A stretch of 64,000 bases of DNA from Azospirillum oleiclasticum (GTDB lineage Bacteria > Pseudomonadota > Alphaproteobacteria > Azospirillales > Azospirillaceae): positions 186,001 through 250,000 of the forward strand of contig NZ_JABFFR010000011.1 in assembly GCF_013423485.1 (NCBI RefSeq), given 5' to 3'. The notes under the pieces are model-generated. The model saw only the letters and a program-made list of their open reading frames with translations, did no database searches and was not told the DNA's origin. Both the position numbers and the translations under genes were made by a program. Positions 22,480 through 32,427 of the stretch are shown here, in pieces. How positions within the stretch are numbered: the stretch's first letter is position 1; each line of letters starts with the position of its first letter.

Positions 22480-24233
22480 GGGTGATGGCGCTGCTCTGGC
22501 GCTTCCTGGGTCCCGACCGCTGGCGCTTCGCCCTCGGGCTCGCGCTCACCTTCCTCGAAGGCATCGTCGCCGCCGTGCCGGCCCTGCTCGTCGGGGTCGC
22601 GGTCGCGGCCATGGGCGGCGGCGGATTGTCGGGCACGGAGCTGGCACTGGTCGCGGCCGGGGTGCCGGCGGCCTTCGCCCTGCGCCTCGCGCTGCTGTTG
22701 GCGGCGCGCACCGGCGCCTTTCCCGCCGGGGCGCTGGCGAGCGAGCGGCTTCGCCTGGCGCTGCTCGACCATATGCGGCGGGTGCCGCTCGCCACCGCAA
22801 GGCGCTGGAGGCCCTCCCGGCTGGGGACGCTGGTGTCCGACGACGCCCACTGGGTGGGCGAGGCCGGGCGGATGACGCTCTTCCTCCTGCTGGCCGGGCT
22901 CGGCGCGGCCGTGGTTCTGCTGGCGGTCATGGTGGCCGCCGCGCCGCCGGTCGGGCTTCCCGTGGTGGTGGCGATCGGCCTCGGACTGGTCGCCTTCGCC
23001 CGCGGTGACCGGGTGGTGCGTGGCGTCGCCCGCGCACGCACGGGTGCGCTGGCCGAGGCGACGGCGCGGGTCGGGGAATACGCCGACGGCATTCCGGTCT
23101 TCCGCAGCTTCGGCCGGACCGGCTTCGCGCTCACCGCGCTCGAGACGGCGGTCGCCACCATGCGGGACCTTGGCACCCGCTCCCTAACGCCCTTCGCGGT
23201 CGCCATGCAGGCCGGGCGGATCATCGTCGATCTGGGGCTGCTGGCGGCGCTTGGTCTGGTGGCGCTGCGCGCCGCCGATGGGGTGGAACTGGGGCCGCTG
23301 GCGTTCGCCACGCTGCTCGCCTTCGTCGCTACGGAACTGTTCGTCGGCACGCTGGCCGGGCAGCTCGTGCGTTACCGCATGGCGGAGCGGGCGGAGCGCG
23401 AGGTCCGGCGGTTCCTCGCCGAGCCGGTGCCGGCGCATACGGCGGTCGCGGTGCCGGCGTCCCACGACATCGTCTTCGACCGCGTCAGCTTCGCCTATTC
23501 CGGCGACCGCGGCCTAGCACTCGACGGCGTCAGCTTCGCCCTGCCCGCCGGGTCGGTGACCGCCATCGTCGGCCCGAGCGGCGCCGGCAAGAGCACCATC
23601 GCCAATCTGCTGGCCCGCCAGGACGATCCGTCCGCCGGCACCGTCGGGATGGGCGGCATCGATCTGCGGGACATGGATCCGGCGGCACTCGGCCGGGCGG
23701 TGTCGGTGGTGTCGCAGGATGTGTTCCTGTTCCGCGACACGCTGCGGGCGAACCTGCTGCTCGGCGACCCGTCGGCGGACGAGCGCCGGCTGGCCGCCGC
23801 CGTGGCCGCGGCCCGGTTGGACGAGCTGGTTGCCGCCCTGCCACAGGGGCTCGACACGCCGCTGGGCGATGGCGGGCGCACGCTGTCCGGCGGCGAGCGT
23901 CAACGCGTGGCCATCGCCCGCGCCATCCTGAAGGACTCGCCCGTCCTTGTGCTGGACGAAGCCACCTCGGCCATCGACCCGGTGACCGAACGCGCCCTGC
24001 AGGCCGGCATCGCCGCGCTGGAGCGGGGCCGGACGCTGCTGGTCATCGCCCATCGGCTGCGCACGGTCCGGCACGCCGACGCCATCCTCGTACTGGACGG
24101 GGGGCGCATCGTCGAGCGCGGCAGACACACCGACCTGCTCGCCGCGGGCGGCGTCTACGCCCGCCTGTGGCGCGCGCAGGAACGCTCGTCCTCCTGGACC
24201 CTCCGCCCGCCACCCGCAGCCCGACCGGAGTGA
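22476..24233 (+). CDS. ABC half-transporter, YbtQ/IrtB-like
   Basis: 585 residues, a fused membrane domain and ATPase. Walker A is GPSGAGKST near residue 365, the signature LSGGERQR near 470 and Walker B VLDEATSAIDPVTE near 490. The start overlaps the stop of the partner gene (ATGA), so translation is probably coupled and the two form the heterodimeric inner-membrane importer for the substrate delivered by the TonB receptor. The differing Walker B neighbours in the two subunits (AFADAENE and SAIDPVTE) match the P/Q asymmetry of the yersiniabactin system. Export cannot be excluded from sequence alone. Confidence 0.9.
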   Translation: MRVMALLWRFLGPDRWRFALGLALTFLEGIVAAVPALLVGVAVAAMGGGGLSGTELALVAAGVPAAFALRLALLLAARTGAFPAGALASERLRLALLDHMRRVPLATARRWRPSRLGTLVSDDAHWVGEAGRMTLFLLLAGLGAAVVLLAVMVAAAPPVGLPVVVAIGLGLVAFARGDRVVRGVARARTGALAEATARVGEYADGIPVFRSFGRTGFALTALETAVATMRDLGTRSLTPFAVAMQAGRIIVDLGLLAALGLVALRAADGVELGPLAFATLLAFVATELFVGTLAGQLVRYRMAERAEREVRRFLAEPVPAHTAVAVPASHDIVFDRVSFAYSGDRGLALDGVSFALPAGSVTAIVGPSGAGKSTIANLLARQDDPSAGTVGMGGIDLRDMDPAALGRAVSVVSQDVFLFRDTLRANLLLGDPSADERRLAAAVAAARLDELVAALPQGLDTPLGDGGRTLSGGERQRVAIARAILKDSPVLVLDEATSAIDPVTERALQAGIAALERGRTLLVIAHRLRTVRHADAILVLDGGRIVERGRHTDLLAAGGVYARLWRAQERSSSWTLRPPPAARPE

Positions 24234-24239
24234 TCCCGG

Positions 24240-25502
24240 ATGCCCGACCTCCACGCCGACCCGACCGTTCCGGAAACCGCGAGCCGGCCCGCTCCGGGCA
24301 CAGCCCGCGTCCGCACCGTGCTGGCCTCCGCCGCGCTCGTCCTGCTGGTCCAGGGGATGGTCGGGCAGTTCGTGTTCCAGGGAATCCCGGCCTTCCTGCG
24401 CAAGGCCGGCCATTCGCCGGAGGTGATCGGGCTGATCTTCCTGGCCGGCATTCCGTACATCCTGCGTTTCCTGTGGGCGCCGCTGGTGGACCGCTACGGC
24501 TGGCCGGCGTTCGGACACCGCCGATCCTGGATCCTGCCGGTGCAGCTCCTGATGGTGCTGGCGGTGGGCGGGCTCCTGTTCCTGGACCCGGCCGACGGGG
24601 CCCGGCCGATCGTGGTGATGGCAGGGCTGATCATGGTGCTGATCGGCACGCAGCTCGTCGCCATCGGCGCTTTCATGCTGGAGAACCTGCCGCGCGCCTC
24701 CCACCCGGCCGCGGCCAGCGTCCAGGGCATGGCGGCGGCGGTGGCCGGCTTCGTGCTGGGCGGCGGTGTGCTGTATCTGGTGGCGGATCGCGGTTGGACG
24801 GCGACGGTGACGGTGCTGGCCGGGCTGTGCGCCCTCGGTCTGGTGGCCGTGCTGCTCCTGCCGCTCGACCGCGGCCGGGGCGCCGCCGCGTCCGGAGTGT
24901 CGCCGATGGCCAGCCTCGTCATGCTGAAGCGGCCGGACGTGCGGCGCCTGCTCCTGCTGCTGATGTTCGTCGAAACGGGCCTCGCGCTGCCCTACGGCAT
25001 GAAGGCCATCGTGCAGGTCGATGCGGGTCTCACCGTCGCACAGATCGGGCTGCTCGGGGTGGTGGGCGGCAACGCGGCGGGGTTGCTGGGTGCCTGGGCC
25101 GCGCGGCCGGTGGTCGACCGGCTCGGCGCCGGCCGCACGCTCTTCGGCATCGGCCTGCTGACGGCCACGCTCTACGCGGGCCTCTCCCTGCTGGTCGAGG
25201 GGCGACCGACGCCCGGGGCCGCCGCGGTCTTCGTGCTTACGTCCAACCTCCTCCTCTTCGCCCATTTCACGGCCAGTCGCAGCCTGATCATGGGTGTCTG
25301 CGACGCGGCGCGGGCGGGAACGGAGCTGGCGACCTTCCTGTGTTTCTGCGGCGCGCTGAACCTGGCGCTTGCCAGCGCCGGCAACAGCCTGTCTGTTTGG
25401 CTCGGCCTGACCGGCCTGTTCCTGAGCGCGGCGGGTGTGGCCGTGGTCGGGGCCATGGCCGCGCTGTGGCTGACGGGCGGGCCACGGGCTCCGGCCCGCT
25501 GA
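24240..25502 (+). CDS. Major facilitator permease, RhtX/FptX-YbtX-like
   Basis: 420 residues with about 12 membrane helices. The segment VFQGIPAFLRKAGHSPEVIGL, then IPYILRFLWAPLVDRYG and GHRRSWILP, is characteristic of the AmpG/FptX/RhtX group of single-polypeptide siderophore permeases. It starts 6 bp after the ABC gene with GGAG upstream. In yersiniabactin loci an MFS protein (YbtX) sits beside the ABC pair in the same way. It may be an alternative route across the inner membrane for the siderophore or a breakdown product. Confidence 0.87.
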   Translation: MPDLHADPTVPETASRPAPGTARVRTVLASAALVLLVQGMVGQFVFQGIPAFLRKAGHSPEVIGLIFLAGIPYILRFLWAPLVDRYGWPAFGHRRSWILPVQLLMVLAVGGLLFLDPADGARPIVVMAGLIMVLIGTQLVAIGAFMLENLPRASHPAAASVQGMAAAVAGFVLGGGVLYLVADRGWTATVTVLAGLCALGLVAVLLLPLDRGRGAAASGVSPMASLVMLKRPDVRRLLLLLMFVETGLALPYGMKAIVQVDAGLTVAQIGLLGVVGGNAAGLLGAWAARPVVDRLGAGRTLFGIGLLTATLYAGLSLLVEGRPTPGAAAVFVLTSNLLLFAHFTASRSLIMGVCDAARAGTELATFLCFCGALNLALASAGNSLSVWLGLTGLFLSAAGVAVVGAMAALWLTGGPRAPAR

Positions 25503-25529
25503 GCCCGCCGATCGAGGAGGTCCGACACC

Positions 25530-26279
25530 GTGCATCACCCCCGCTCCGTCAAGGCCCGGCTGCCGCGCCGGGTGGTGGCCGTTCCGGACGCCGCCGCCCC
25601 GCCGAAACCGGCCCCGTCGCCGGCGCCCAGCGCGCGCGACCGCATCCTGCGCGCGGCCGAGGTCGAGTTCGCGGAGCACGGCCGCGGCGGTTCGAGCGTG
25701 CGGGCGATCGCACAGCGGGCGGGCTGCGCGCAAAGCCTGATCCACCATTACTTCCCCACCAAGGAGGATCTGTGGCTGGCCGTCGGCGCCGGGATCGCCG
25801 ACGCGTTCTTCCACCTGGAGGCTCCGTTCCTGGACGACCCCCGGCCGGACCGCGAGAGCATCCGCCGTGGCATCCGGCTGTACTGGCGCTTCTGGCGCGA
25901 CCACCCGACGGCGGCCCGCATCTATCTGTGGCGCCTGCTGGAGGGTGCCACGCCGGAGTCGCTGGCGCGCGACCAGCGCCACCATGAACGCTCCGTCGCC
26001 GCGTTCGAGCGGGCCCAGGCAGCCGGTACACTGCGCACCGATCTGCCCGCGGCGATGGTGATGAACATCCTGGCCGGTGCCATCCTGCATTTCTGCTTCC
26101 ATGGTCGGCAGATCGTCGGCGCGGCAACGGAATCCGAAGAGATGCTGGTGGAAGCGCTCATGACCCTGATCCAGGCCCCCGCGCCGCCAGCCCCGGAACA
26201 GGCGCCATCCCCGTCCCGGAACCGACAGTCGACGCGAGGAGCGCGAACCGTCACGAACCGGCAGCAAGGAACTGGATGA
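25530..26279 (+). CDS. TetR-family transcriptional regulator
   Basis: 249 residues. After a Pro/Ala-rich 35-residue leader, the TetR HTH is clear: [46 protein letters not shown]. The rest is a helical ligand domain. The start is a GTG with GAGGAGG about nine bases upstream. The C-terminal tail after about residue 215 is low-complexity and overlaps the convergent C-C hydrolase gene by 29 bp. It is the last gene of the TonB/ABC/MFS run, and the 22-bp palindrome before the TonB gene is a plausible target. Control of the neighbouring aromatic operon is less likely, because that operon has its own IclR regulator. Confidence 0.9.
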   Translation: MHHPRSVKARLPRRVVAVPDAAAPPKPAPSPAPSARDRILRAAEVEFAEHGRGGSSVRAIAQRAGCAQSLIHHYFPTKEDLWLAVGAGIADAFFHLEAPFLDDPRPDRESIRRGIRLYWRFWRDHPTAARIYLWRLLEGATPESLARDQRHHERSVAAFERAQAAGTLRTDLPAAMVMNILAGAILHFCFHGRQIVGAATESEEMLVEALMTLIQAPAPPAPEQAPSPSRNRQSTRGARTVTNRQQGTG

Positions 26280-27126
26280 CCATGCGGTTGAACGCGTCGG
26301 CGTGTTCCCACTGCGCCCAGTGGCCGCACCGGTTGAAGACGTGGAGCTGGGCGTCCTGCAGTCCCCAGAGCAGGCGCAGGCCGACGTCGAGCGGCACGAA
26401 GCGGTCGTCACGGCCCCAGATCACCAGGGTGGGGGCCGCGATCTCGCCGAGGCGGGGGCTGATGTCCGGAAACTGCCGGGGGTTGGCGGCGAGGCTCTTG
26501 ACGAAATTGTCCAGATGCTCGCGCCGGGCGAGCATGTTGTCCAGCCGCTCCCGGATCAGCTCGTCGGTCAGCTTGCTCGCGTCGAACATGAAGACGTTCA
26601 GCATCTTCTTCAGGTTCTCGAGCGTCGGGTCGCGGTAGACGCCCTGCAGCAGCTTGATGCCCTCCAGCGGCATGGGCTGGAACAGGCTGACGCCGCCGGT
26701 CCCCCCGCCCATCAGCACCAGCCGGCCGACCCGCGTGGGGTTGGCCAGCGCGAAGGCGACCGCGCTGTGTCCGCCCATCGAATTGCCGACGATGTGGATC
26801 CGGTCGAGGTCGAGCGCGTCGAGCAGTCCCCTCAGCGCGCGGGCGTTCAGCTCCGAGCGGGAGCCGGTGCACAGGATCGGGTCGCTCTTGCTCCAGCCCG
26901 GGCAGTCCATGAGGATCACGCGGTAACCGGCGTCGACGAACGGACCGACGTTGCGGCTGAAGTTGGCCCAGCCGCTGGCTCCGGGTCCGGAACCGTGCAG
27001 CATCACCACGGTCTCCTCGCCCTGGCCGGCGTCGTTGAAGTGGATGGTCAGGTCGAGGTCGCCCTCCCTGATGCGGGCGAAACGGCTGGTGGAGTCCTCG
27101 GTGAGGGCGGGGGTCTGTGCGGTCAT
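26251..27126 (-). CDS. mhpC: Meta-cleavage C-C bond hydrolase (MhpC/BphD-like)
   Basis: 291 residues, alpha/beta-hydrolase fold, closely resembling biphenyl-pathway BphD and MhpC. The oxyanion region is [10 protein letters not shown], the nucleophile elbow GNSMGG gives Ser116, the acid is Asp240 in [10 protein letters not shown], and the base is His269 in [14 protein letters not shown]. The phrase [14 protein letters not shown] is shared with BphD. It splits the vinylogous 1,5-diketone formed by ring cleavage into a hydroxypentadienoate and an acid. It is the last gene of the minus-strand operon, 23 bp after the hemerythrin gene. The pathway partners upstream make the role firm; the side chain of the substrate is not settled. 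Confidence 0.93.
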   Translation of the reverse strand: MTAQTPALTEDSTSRFARIREGDLDLTIHFNDAGQGEETVVMLHGSGPGASGWANFSRNVGPFVDAGYRVILMDCPGWSKSDPILCTGSRSELNARALRGLLDALDLDRIHIVGNSMGGHSAVAFALANPTRVGRLVLMGGGTGGVSLFQPMPLEGIKLLQGVYRDPTLENLKKMLNVFMFDASKLTDELIRERLDNMLARREHLDNFVKSLAANPRQFPDISPRLGEIAAPTLVIWGRDDRFVPLDVGLRLLWGLQDAQLHVFNRCGHWAQWEHADAFNRMVIQFLAAGS

Positions 27127-27149
27127 GGTCGATGCCTCTGAGACTGGGA

Positions 27150-27719
27150 TCAGGGGGTGAGGGCGAAGGGGTGCGGGCCGTGACCGATCGGCGCCGGTGC
27201 GCAGGCCACAAGGCGCGAGAAGAGGGTCGTGAAATCCTCCGCGGCGGGGCGCGCCTCCTCCGCCGCGATGGCGACGTCGATCTCCCGCCAGTCGGCCGGT
27301 GACAGGAGTTGCCGGGCCAGCGGCAGCACCGCTTCCTCCTCCAGCATCATGTGGCCGCGGTAGAACTCGGCGTAGCGGTCGAAGGCGGCGATGAAGGGGT
27401 CAAGCGCCCGCGGGTCGGCCAGGAACGTCGCCAGCGCGTCCTTCAGGTCGGCGATGCGGCGCGGCCCCGCCGCGTGCTCGGCGCTCAGCGTGTCGAGTGC
27501 CGCGGCGTCCGTCAGGGTGCGGAGCCGGCTGAACAGCAGCTCCTCCTTGGGGTGGTGGCGCTGCTCGGCGTAGGCGTCCAGGTAATGGACCATGGCCTGA
27601 AACAGCTCCGGGTCCGGCTCCAGCCGTCCGCCCGCGGCCTCCTTGAGCATGAAGCGGATGGCGTGCAGCACCGCGGCCAGCGACTGATGCTCCTCGGAAA
27701 TGATGCGAAGCGCGTTCAT
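27150..27719 (-). CDS. Hemerythrin-like di-iron protein
   Basis: 189 residues, a four-helix hemerythrin/HHE domain. Likely iron ligands are His11, His55 or His56 with Glu59 or Glu60 (RHHPKEE), His82, and His123 with Glu127 or Glu128 (GHMMLEEE). A short proline-rich tail follows residue 170. The ATG has GGAGGA upstream. It is co-directional inside the aromatic catabolic operon, between livF and the C-C hydrolase gene. Family members bind oxygen, sense it or protect Fe-S proteins. Supplying or buffering oxygen for the hydroxylase and dioxygenase, or protecting the Fe(II) dioxygenase, is an inference from context. Confidence 0.88.
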   Translation of the reverse strand: MNALRIISEEHQSLAAVLHAIRFMLKEAAGGRLEPDPELFQAMVHYLDAYAEQRHHPKEELLFSRLRTLTDAAALDTLSAEHAAGPRRIADLKDALATFLADPRALDPFIAAFDRYAEFYRGHMMLEEEAVLPLARQLLSPADWREIDVAIAAEEARPAAEDFTTLFSRLVACAPAPIGHGPHPFALTP

Positions 27720-27737
27720 GGGGTTCCTCCGGGTGCG

Positions 27738-28484
27738 TCAGCCGGCCAGCCGTTCCTGGTGCTTGCTGGCCAGACCGAGGTAGCTTTCGACGATGCGCGG
27801 ATCGGCGGCGATGGCCTGGGCCTCGCCCTGCATCTTCACCGCGCCGTTTTCCAGAACGTAGGCGTGGTCGGCGACCTGAAGGGCGGCGCGGGCGTTCTGC
27901 TCGACCAGCAGGATGGAGACGCCGCGGCGCCGCAGCTCCGCGATGATGCGGAAGATCTCGCGCACGATCAGCGGGGCGAGACCGAGGCTCGGCTCGTCCA
28001 GCATCAGCAGCTTGGGCTTCGCCATCAGCGCCCGCCCGACGGCCAGCATCTGCCGCTCGCCGCCCGACAGCGTGCCGGCCGCCTGGGCGCGCCGCTCCTT
28101 CAGGCGGGGGAACAGCGCGTACACGTCCGCCAGCGTGGTCGCGTGGTCGCGGTGCCCCGCGCGACAGCGCTGGAAGGCGCCGAGCAGCAGGTTGTCCTCG
28201 ATGGACATCGAGCCGAACAGCTCGCGCTTCTCGGGAACAAGGGTCATGCCGCGCGCCACCATCGCCTCGACGTCCGGCCTGTCGTCCGCGCCGTCGAAGA
28301 CGATGCGGCCGGTGGACGGCAACAGGCCGATGATGGCCGACAGCGTCGTGGTCTTGCCGGCCCCGTTGGGGCCGATCACCGTGACGATGCTGCCGTGCGG
28401 CACCGACAGGTCGAGCTTGGAGACCGCCTCCACCTTGCCGTAGGCGACCGACAGACCCTTCACGTCGAGCAGGTTGCTGCCCAT
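27738..28484 (-). CDS. livF: Branched-chain-type ABC importer ATPase (LivF)
   Basis: 248 residues. Walker A is GPNGAGKTT near residue 40, the signature LSGGERQMLAVGRALM near 140 and Walker B LMLDEPSLGLAP near 163, with the LivF-type ending VVESYLGL-like (RIVESYLGLASKHQE). It starts 3 bp after the LivM-LivG stop with GGGAGGGG upstream. It powers import together with the fused LivM-LivG and LivH. Because the transporter is embedded among ring-cleavage genes, the cargo is probably the aromatic growth substrate rather than an amino acid. Confidence 0.94.
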   Translation of the reverse strand: MGSNLLDVKGLSVAYGKVEAVSKLDLSVPHGSIVTVIGPNGAGKTTTLSAIIGLLPSTGRIVFDGADDRPDVEAMVARGMTLVPEKRELFGSMSIEDNLLLGAFQRCRAGHRDHATTLADVYALFPRLKERRAQAAGTLSGGERQMLAVGRALMAKPKLLMLDEPSLGLAPLIVREIFRIIAELRRRGVSILLVEQNARAALQVADHAYVLENGAVKMQGEAQAIAADPRIVESYLGLASKHQERLAG

Positions 28485-28487
28485 GGC

Positions 28488-30290
28488 TCACACCCCTCCC
28501 AGATAGGCTTCGAGGACGGCGGGGTTCCGCTGCACCTCCTCGGGCAGGCCCTCGGCGATCTTCTCGCCGAACTCCATCACCACGACGCGGTCGACCAGCC
28601 CCATGACGAAGTCCATGTCGTGCTCGACCAGAAGCACGGCCATGCCCTCGGCGCGCAGGCGGTTCAGCAGCTCGGCCAGCGCCTGCTTCTCCTTCAGCCG
28701 CAGCCCGGCCGCCGGCTCGTCCAGCAGCAGCAGGCACGGATCGGCGCAGAGCGCGCGGGCGATCTCCAGGATCCGCTGCTGCCCGAGCGCAAGACTGCCC
28801 GCCTCCTCGTCCATCAGGCCGTGCAGCCCGACGCGTTCGAGCTGCACCGCCGCCTCGCGCAGCAGCCGCGCCTCCTCGGCGCGGTCGAGCCGCCAGGCGG
28901 CCGGCAGGACGCCCTTGTGCCCCCGCAGATGCGCGCCGATGGCGACGTTCTCCAGCACGCTCATGCGGGGCAGCAGGCGCACATGCTGGAAGGTCCGGCT
29001 GATGCCCATCGCGGCGACCCGGTGCGGCCCCAGCCCGGCAATGGACCGGCCGCGGAACAGGATCTCGCCCGAGGTCGGGTCGTCCACGCCCGAAAGCTGG
29101 TTGAACATGGTGCTCTTGCCGGCGCCGTTCGGGCCGATCAGGGCGAGGATTTCGCCGGCCCTGACGCTCAGGTCCATGTTCTTGTTGGCGACCAGGCCGC
29201 CGAAGCTCCTGGTCACCCGGCGCGCCTCCAGGATCACCTCGCCGTGCGGCGGCCGGGGCTTTCTCGGCAGCGGCTCCGCGGTGGGATCGATGCGGCGGGG
29301 CTGGGAGCGCAGCGGAACCAGCCGGGCCAGCAGCGGCCACAGACCGTCGCGCGCGTGATGCAGGACCAGCACCATCATGGCGCCGAACACGATGATCTCG
29401 AAATTCCCGGCACTGCCCAGCAGCCGAGGCAGGACGTCCTGGAGCCACTGTTTGAGGATGGTGATCACCCCGGCGCCGACCAGCGCGCCCCACACCTGCC
29501 CGGCGCCGCCGACCACCGCCATGAAGAGGTATTCGATGCCGGTGTTCAGCCCGAAGGGCGTCGGGTTCACGAAGCGCTGGAGATGGGCGTAGAGCCAGCC
29601 GGCAGCGCAGGCCTGAAGGGCGGCCAGGACGAAGATCACCATGCGCGCCCGCGAGGTGTCCACGCCCATGGCCTCGGCCATCACCATGCCGCCCTTCAGC
29701 GCGCGGATGGCGCGGCCCTCGCGCGAGTCCAGGAGGTTGCGGGTGGTGAACAGGGCGATCAGCACGAAGGCCCAGACCAGATAGTAATAGTGGCGGCTGT
29801 CGGTCAGCGCGAAGTCCAGCAGCGTCACCGGCGGCACGCTGGAGATCCCCGAATGGCCGCCCAGGAATTCCAGGTTGCCGAACAGGAAATAGAGGCTGAT
29901 CCCCCAGGCCATGGTGCCGAGGGGAAGATAATGGCCGGACAGCCGCAGCGTCACCGACCCCAGCACGACCGCCACCGCCAGGGTCAGGACCAGCCCGACG
30001 CCGAGGGCCAGCCACGGCGACTGGCCGTAGGTCGTGGTCAGCACGGCGCTGGTGTAGGCACCCAGCCCGACGAAGGCCGCCTGTCCGAAGCTGGTCAGCC
30101 CGCCGACGCCGGTCAGCAGCACCAGGCCCAGCGCGACCAGGGCCGAGAGGCCGATGTAGTTCAGCAGCGTGACGTGGAATTCCGGCAGCACCAGCGGCGC
30201 TGCGGCGAGCGCCGCGAGGAAGGCCGCCATCACCCACCGGCCGCCCGGCCACTCACGGTCCCGCGCCGCCATGTAGGAGCGGATGGTCAT
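28488..30290 (-). CDS. LivM-LivG fusion: permease and ATPase of a branched-chain-type ABC importer
   Basis: 600 residues. Residues 1-330 are a LivM permease ([37 protein letters not shown], and a [15 protein letters not shown] segment near the coupling region). After a basic, proline-rich linker (about 330-350) comes a complete LivG ATPase: GPNGAGKST near 387, the signature written [15 protein letters not shown] near 500, Walker [12 protein letters not shown] near 518, ending [11 protein letters not shown]. These are usually separate genes. The ATG overlaps the livH stop (ATGA at 30287-30290). No frameshift or internal start signal suggests that the fusion is an artefact. Confidence 0.92.
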   Translation of the reverse strand: MTIRSYMAARDREWPGGRWVMAAFLAALAAAPLVLPEFHVTLLNYIGLSALVALGLVLLTGVGGLTSFGQAAFVGLGAYTSAVLTTTYGQSPWLALGVGLVLTLAVAVVLGSVTLRLSGHYLPLGTMAWGISLYFLFGNLEFLGGHSGISSVPPVTLLDFALTDSRHYYYLVWAFVLIALFTTRNLLDSREGRAIRALKGGMVMAEAMGVDTSRARMVIFVLAALQACAAGWLYAHLQRFVNPTPFGLNTGIEYLFMAVVGGAGQVWGALVGAGVITILKQWLQDVLPRLLGSAGNFEIIVFGAMMVLVLHHARDGLWPLLARLVPLRSQPRRIDPTAEPLPRKPRPPHGEVILEARRVTRSFGGLVANKNMDLSVRAGEILALIGPNGAGKSTMFNQLSGVDDPTSGEILFRGRSIAGLGPHRVAAMGISRTFQHVRLLPRMSVLENVAIGAHLRGHKGVLPAAWRLDRAEEARLLREAAVQLERVGLHGLMDEEAGSLALGQQRILEIARALCADPCLLLLDEPAAGLRLKEKQALAELLNRLRAEGMAVLLVEHDMDFVMGLVDRVVVMEFGEKIAEGLPEEVQRNPAVLEAYLGGV

Positions 30291-31333
30291 TCTTCCTCCT
30301 CGACGTGGTGAGAGGCGAGCGAGCGCCACAGCAGGACCGGAATGATCAGCGTGAAGACCAGCACGTCCTTGAAGGCGCTGGTCCAGAAGGACGAGAAGGA
30401 TTCCAGCAGCCCGACCATCACCGCCCCCGCCGCGGCCAGCGGATAGCTGCCCAGCCCGCCGATGATGGCGGCGACGAATCCCTTCAGCCCGACCAGGAAG
30501 CCGCTGTCGTAATAGACGGTGGTCATCGGCGCGAAGAGCAGCCCGGACAGCGCCCCGACGAACGCCGCCAGCAGGAAGGTCAGCCGTCCGGCCAAAGCCG
30601 GGGAAATGCCCATCAGCCGGGCGCCGTTGCGGTTCACCGCGGTGGCGCGCAGCGCCTTGCCGTAGAGGGTGCGGTCGAAGAACAGGTAGAGGGCGACGAT
30701 CAGGGCGAGCGAGGCGCCGATCACCGCCAGCGTGTGACCACCGACCTGCATCGCGCCGACCTCGAACTGCGCGTCGCTGAAGGGCGTGGTGCGCGACCCC
30801 TCCGGCCCGAACACCAGGAGCCCGACGCCGACCATCGCCAGATGGACGGCCACCGCGACGATCAGCAGCACCAGCACCGGCGCCTCGGCGACCGGCTGGA
30901 AGGCGATGCGGTACATCATCGGCCCCAGCGGAACCACCAGCGCCAGCGCCAAAAGCGCCTTCGCCGCCAGCGGCAGGCCGGCGAGCGGGAGCTGCGTCAG
31001 CAGCGCGGCCAGGGCCAGCGGGTAGCCGAGGTTCCAGGCGGCCGAACGCGCCAGCGACCGGCCCGGCAACCGCCGGCCCCCGCCGCGCGCCGTGGCCAGA
31101 TCCATGGCGAAGGCCACTGCACCGGCGCCGAGCAGCACCCAGAGCGTTCCCGGCAGGGAACCGGCTTCCAGCGTCGCCATGGTCAGCCCGCCATAGGCGA
31201 GGAACTCGCCCTGCGGGATGAGGATGATGCGGGTCACGGCGAAGACCATCACCAGGGCCAGCGCCAGCAATGTGTAGATGGCGCCGTTGGTGACGCCGTC
31301 CTGCGCCAGCAGGACAAAGATCGTTTGATCCAT
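30287..31333 (-). CDS. livH: Branched-chain-type ABC importer permease (LivH)
   Basis: 348 residues, about eight membrane segments. LivH landmarks are [20 protein letters not shown] near the N-terminus, [30 protein letters not shown] (cytoplasmic coupling loop), and [17 protein letters not shown]. It carries an insertion of about 40 residues after helix 2 ([18 protein letters not shown]) compared with classical LivH of about 300 residues. A good AGGAG site precedes the ATG. It forms the channel with the LivM part of the downstream fusion. Confidence 0.93.
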   Translation of the reverse strand: MDQTIFVLLAQDGVTNGAIYTLLALALVMVFAVTRIILIPQGEFLAYGGLTMATLEAGSLPGTLWVLLGAGAVAFAMDLATARGGGRRLPGRSLARSAAWNLGYPLALAALLTQLPLAGLPLAAKALLALALVVPLGPMMYRIAFQPVAEAPVLVLLIVAVAVHLAMVGVGLLVFGPEGSRTTPFSDAQFEVGAMQVGGHTLAVIGASLALIVALYLFFDRTLYGKALRATAVNRNGARLMGISPALAGRLTFLLAAFVGALSGLLFAPMTTVYYDSGFLVGLKGFVAAIIGGLGSYPLAAAGAVMVGLLESFSSFWTSAFKDVLVFTLIIPVLLWRSLASHHVEEEE

Positions 31334-31381
31334 GGGAGGACTCCTGTTCCACCGGGCCTCGGGCGCGCGGCGCGCGGGCGC

Positions 31382-32413
31382 TCAGACGGAAAGGCCCCGT
31401 TCGCGCGCCATGGACATCGCGGTGTCCTCGATCATGTCCTCCTGCCCGCCGACCATGCCGCGGCGGCCGAGTTCGACAAGGATCTCGCGGGCGGACACGC
31501 CATAGGTCCGCTCGGCGCGTTTGGCGAAGAGCAGGAAGGACGAATAGACGCCGGCGAAGCCGAGGGTCAGCGAATCCCGGTCGATGCGGATCGCGTGGTC
31601 CATGATCGGCACCACCCGGTCCTCGGCCACGTCGCTGATCGCGAAGGTGTCCACGCCGGTCTGGATGCCCATGCGCTCGCACACGGCGATGAACACCTCC
31701 ATCGGTGTGTTGCCGGCCCCGGCGCCGAGCCCGGCGGCGGCGGCGTCGATGCGGTTCGCGCCGGCCTCGACCGCGGCGACGGAGTTGGCGACCCCCATGG
31801 CCAGGTTGTGGTGGCCGTGGAAGCCCAGCTCCGTCTCCGGCTTCAGCGCCTCGCGCACCGCGGCGATGCGCGCGCGGACGTCACCCGGCAGCATGTACCC
31901 GGCGCTGTCCGTGACGTAGACGCAGTTGGCGCCGTAGCCCTCCATCAGCTTGGCCTGCCGGACCAGTGTTTGCGGGTCGGCCATGTGGCTCATCATCAGG
32001 AAGCCCACCGTGTCCATGCCCAGCTTGCGGGCCAGCGCGATGTGCTGTTCCGACACGTCGGCCTCGGTGCAGTGGGTCGCGACCCGGATGGTGTAAACGC
32101 CCAGACCGTGCGCCATCCGCAGATGGTCCACGGTGCCGATGCCCGGCAGCAGCAACGCCGACACCTTGGCCCGCCGCATCCGCGGCACCACCGCGCCGAG
32201 ATACTCCTCGTCGGTGTGGGCCGGGAAACCGTAGTTGATCGACGAGCCGCCGAGCCCGTCGCCGTGCGTGACCTCGATCAGCGGTACGCCGGCCGCGTCC
32301 AGGCCGGTGGCGATGTCGACCATCTGTTCGAGCGTCATCTGGTGACGCTTGGGATGCATGCCGTCCCGCAGCGTCATGTCGTGGACGGTGATCTTGGTGC
32401 CGCGCAAATCCAT
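31382..32413 (-). CDS. mhpE: 4-hydroxy-2-oxovalerate aldolase
   Basis: 343 residues, the usual size for the DmpG/BphI/MhpE group. The DRE-TIM active site is present: [13 protein letters not shown] with Arg16, Asp17 and His20, and the metal ligands His199 and His201 in GFHGHHN. The C-terminal helical part ([14 protein letters not shown]) is where these aldolases contact the partner dehydrogenase. It cleaves 4-hydroxy-2-oxo acids into pyruvate and acetaldehyde (or propanal), passed by channelling to the adjacent acylating dehydrogenase. The gene starts 14 bp after that partner with GGAGGAGG. Confidence 0.96.
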   Translation of the reverse strand: MDLRGTKITVHDMTLRDGMHPKRHQMTLEQMVDIATGLDAAGVPLIEVTHGDGLGGSSINYGFPAHTDEEYLGAVVPRMRRAKVSALLLPGIGTVDHLRMAHGLGVYTIRVATHCTEADVSEQHIALARKLGMDTVGFLMMSHMADPQTLVRQAKLMEGYGANCVYVTDSAGYMLPGDVRARIAAVREALKPETELGFHGHHNLAMGVANSVAAVEAGANRIDAAAAGLGAGAGNTPMEVFIAVCERMGIQTGVDTFAISDVAEDRVVPIMDHAIRIDRDSLTLGFAGVYSSFLLFAKRAERTYGVSAREILVELGRRGMVGGQEDMIEDTAMSMARERGLSV

Positions 32414-32427
32414 GATTCCTCCTCCCC

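Noticed and set aside
23514..26411. 965-codon minus-strand open frame across the ABC, MFS and TetR genes
   Set aside because: Shadow composition, crossing three well-supported plus-strand genes.
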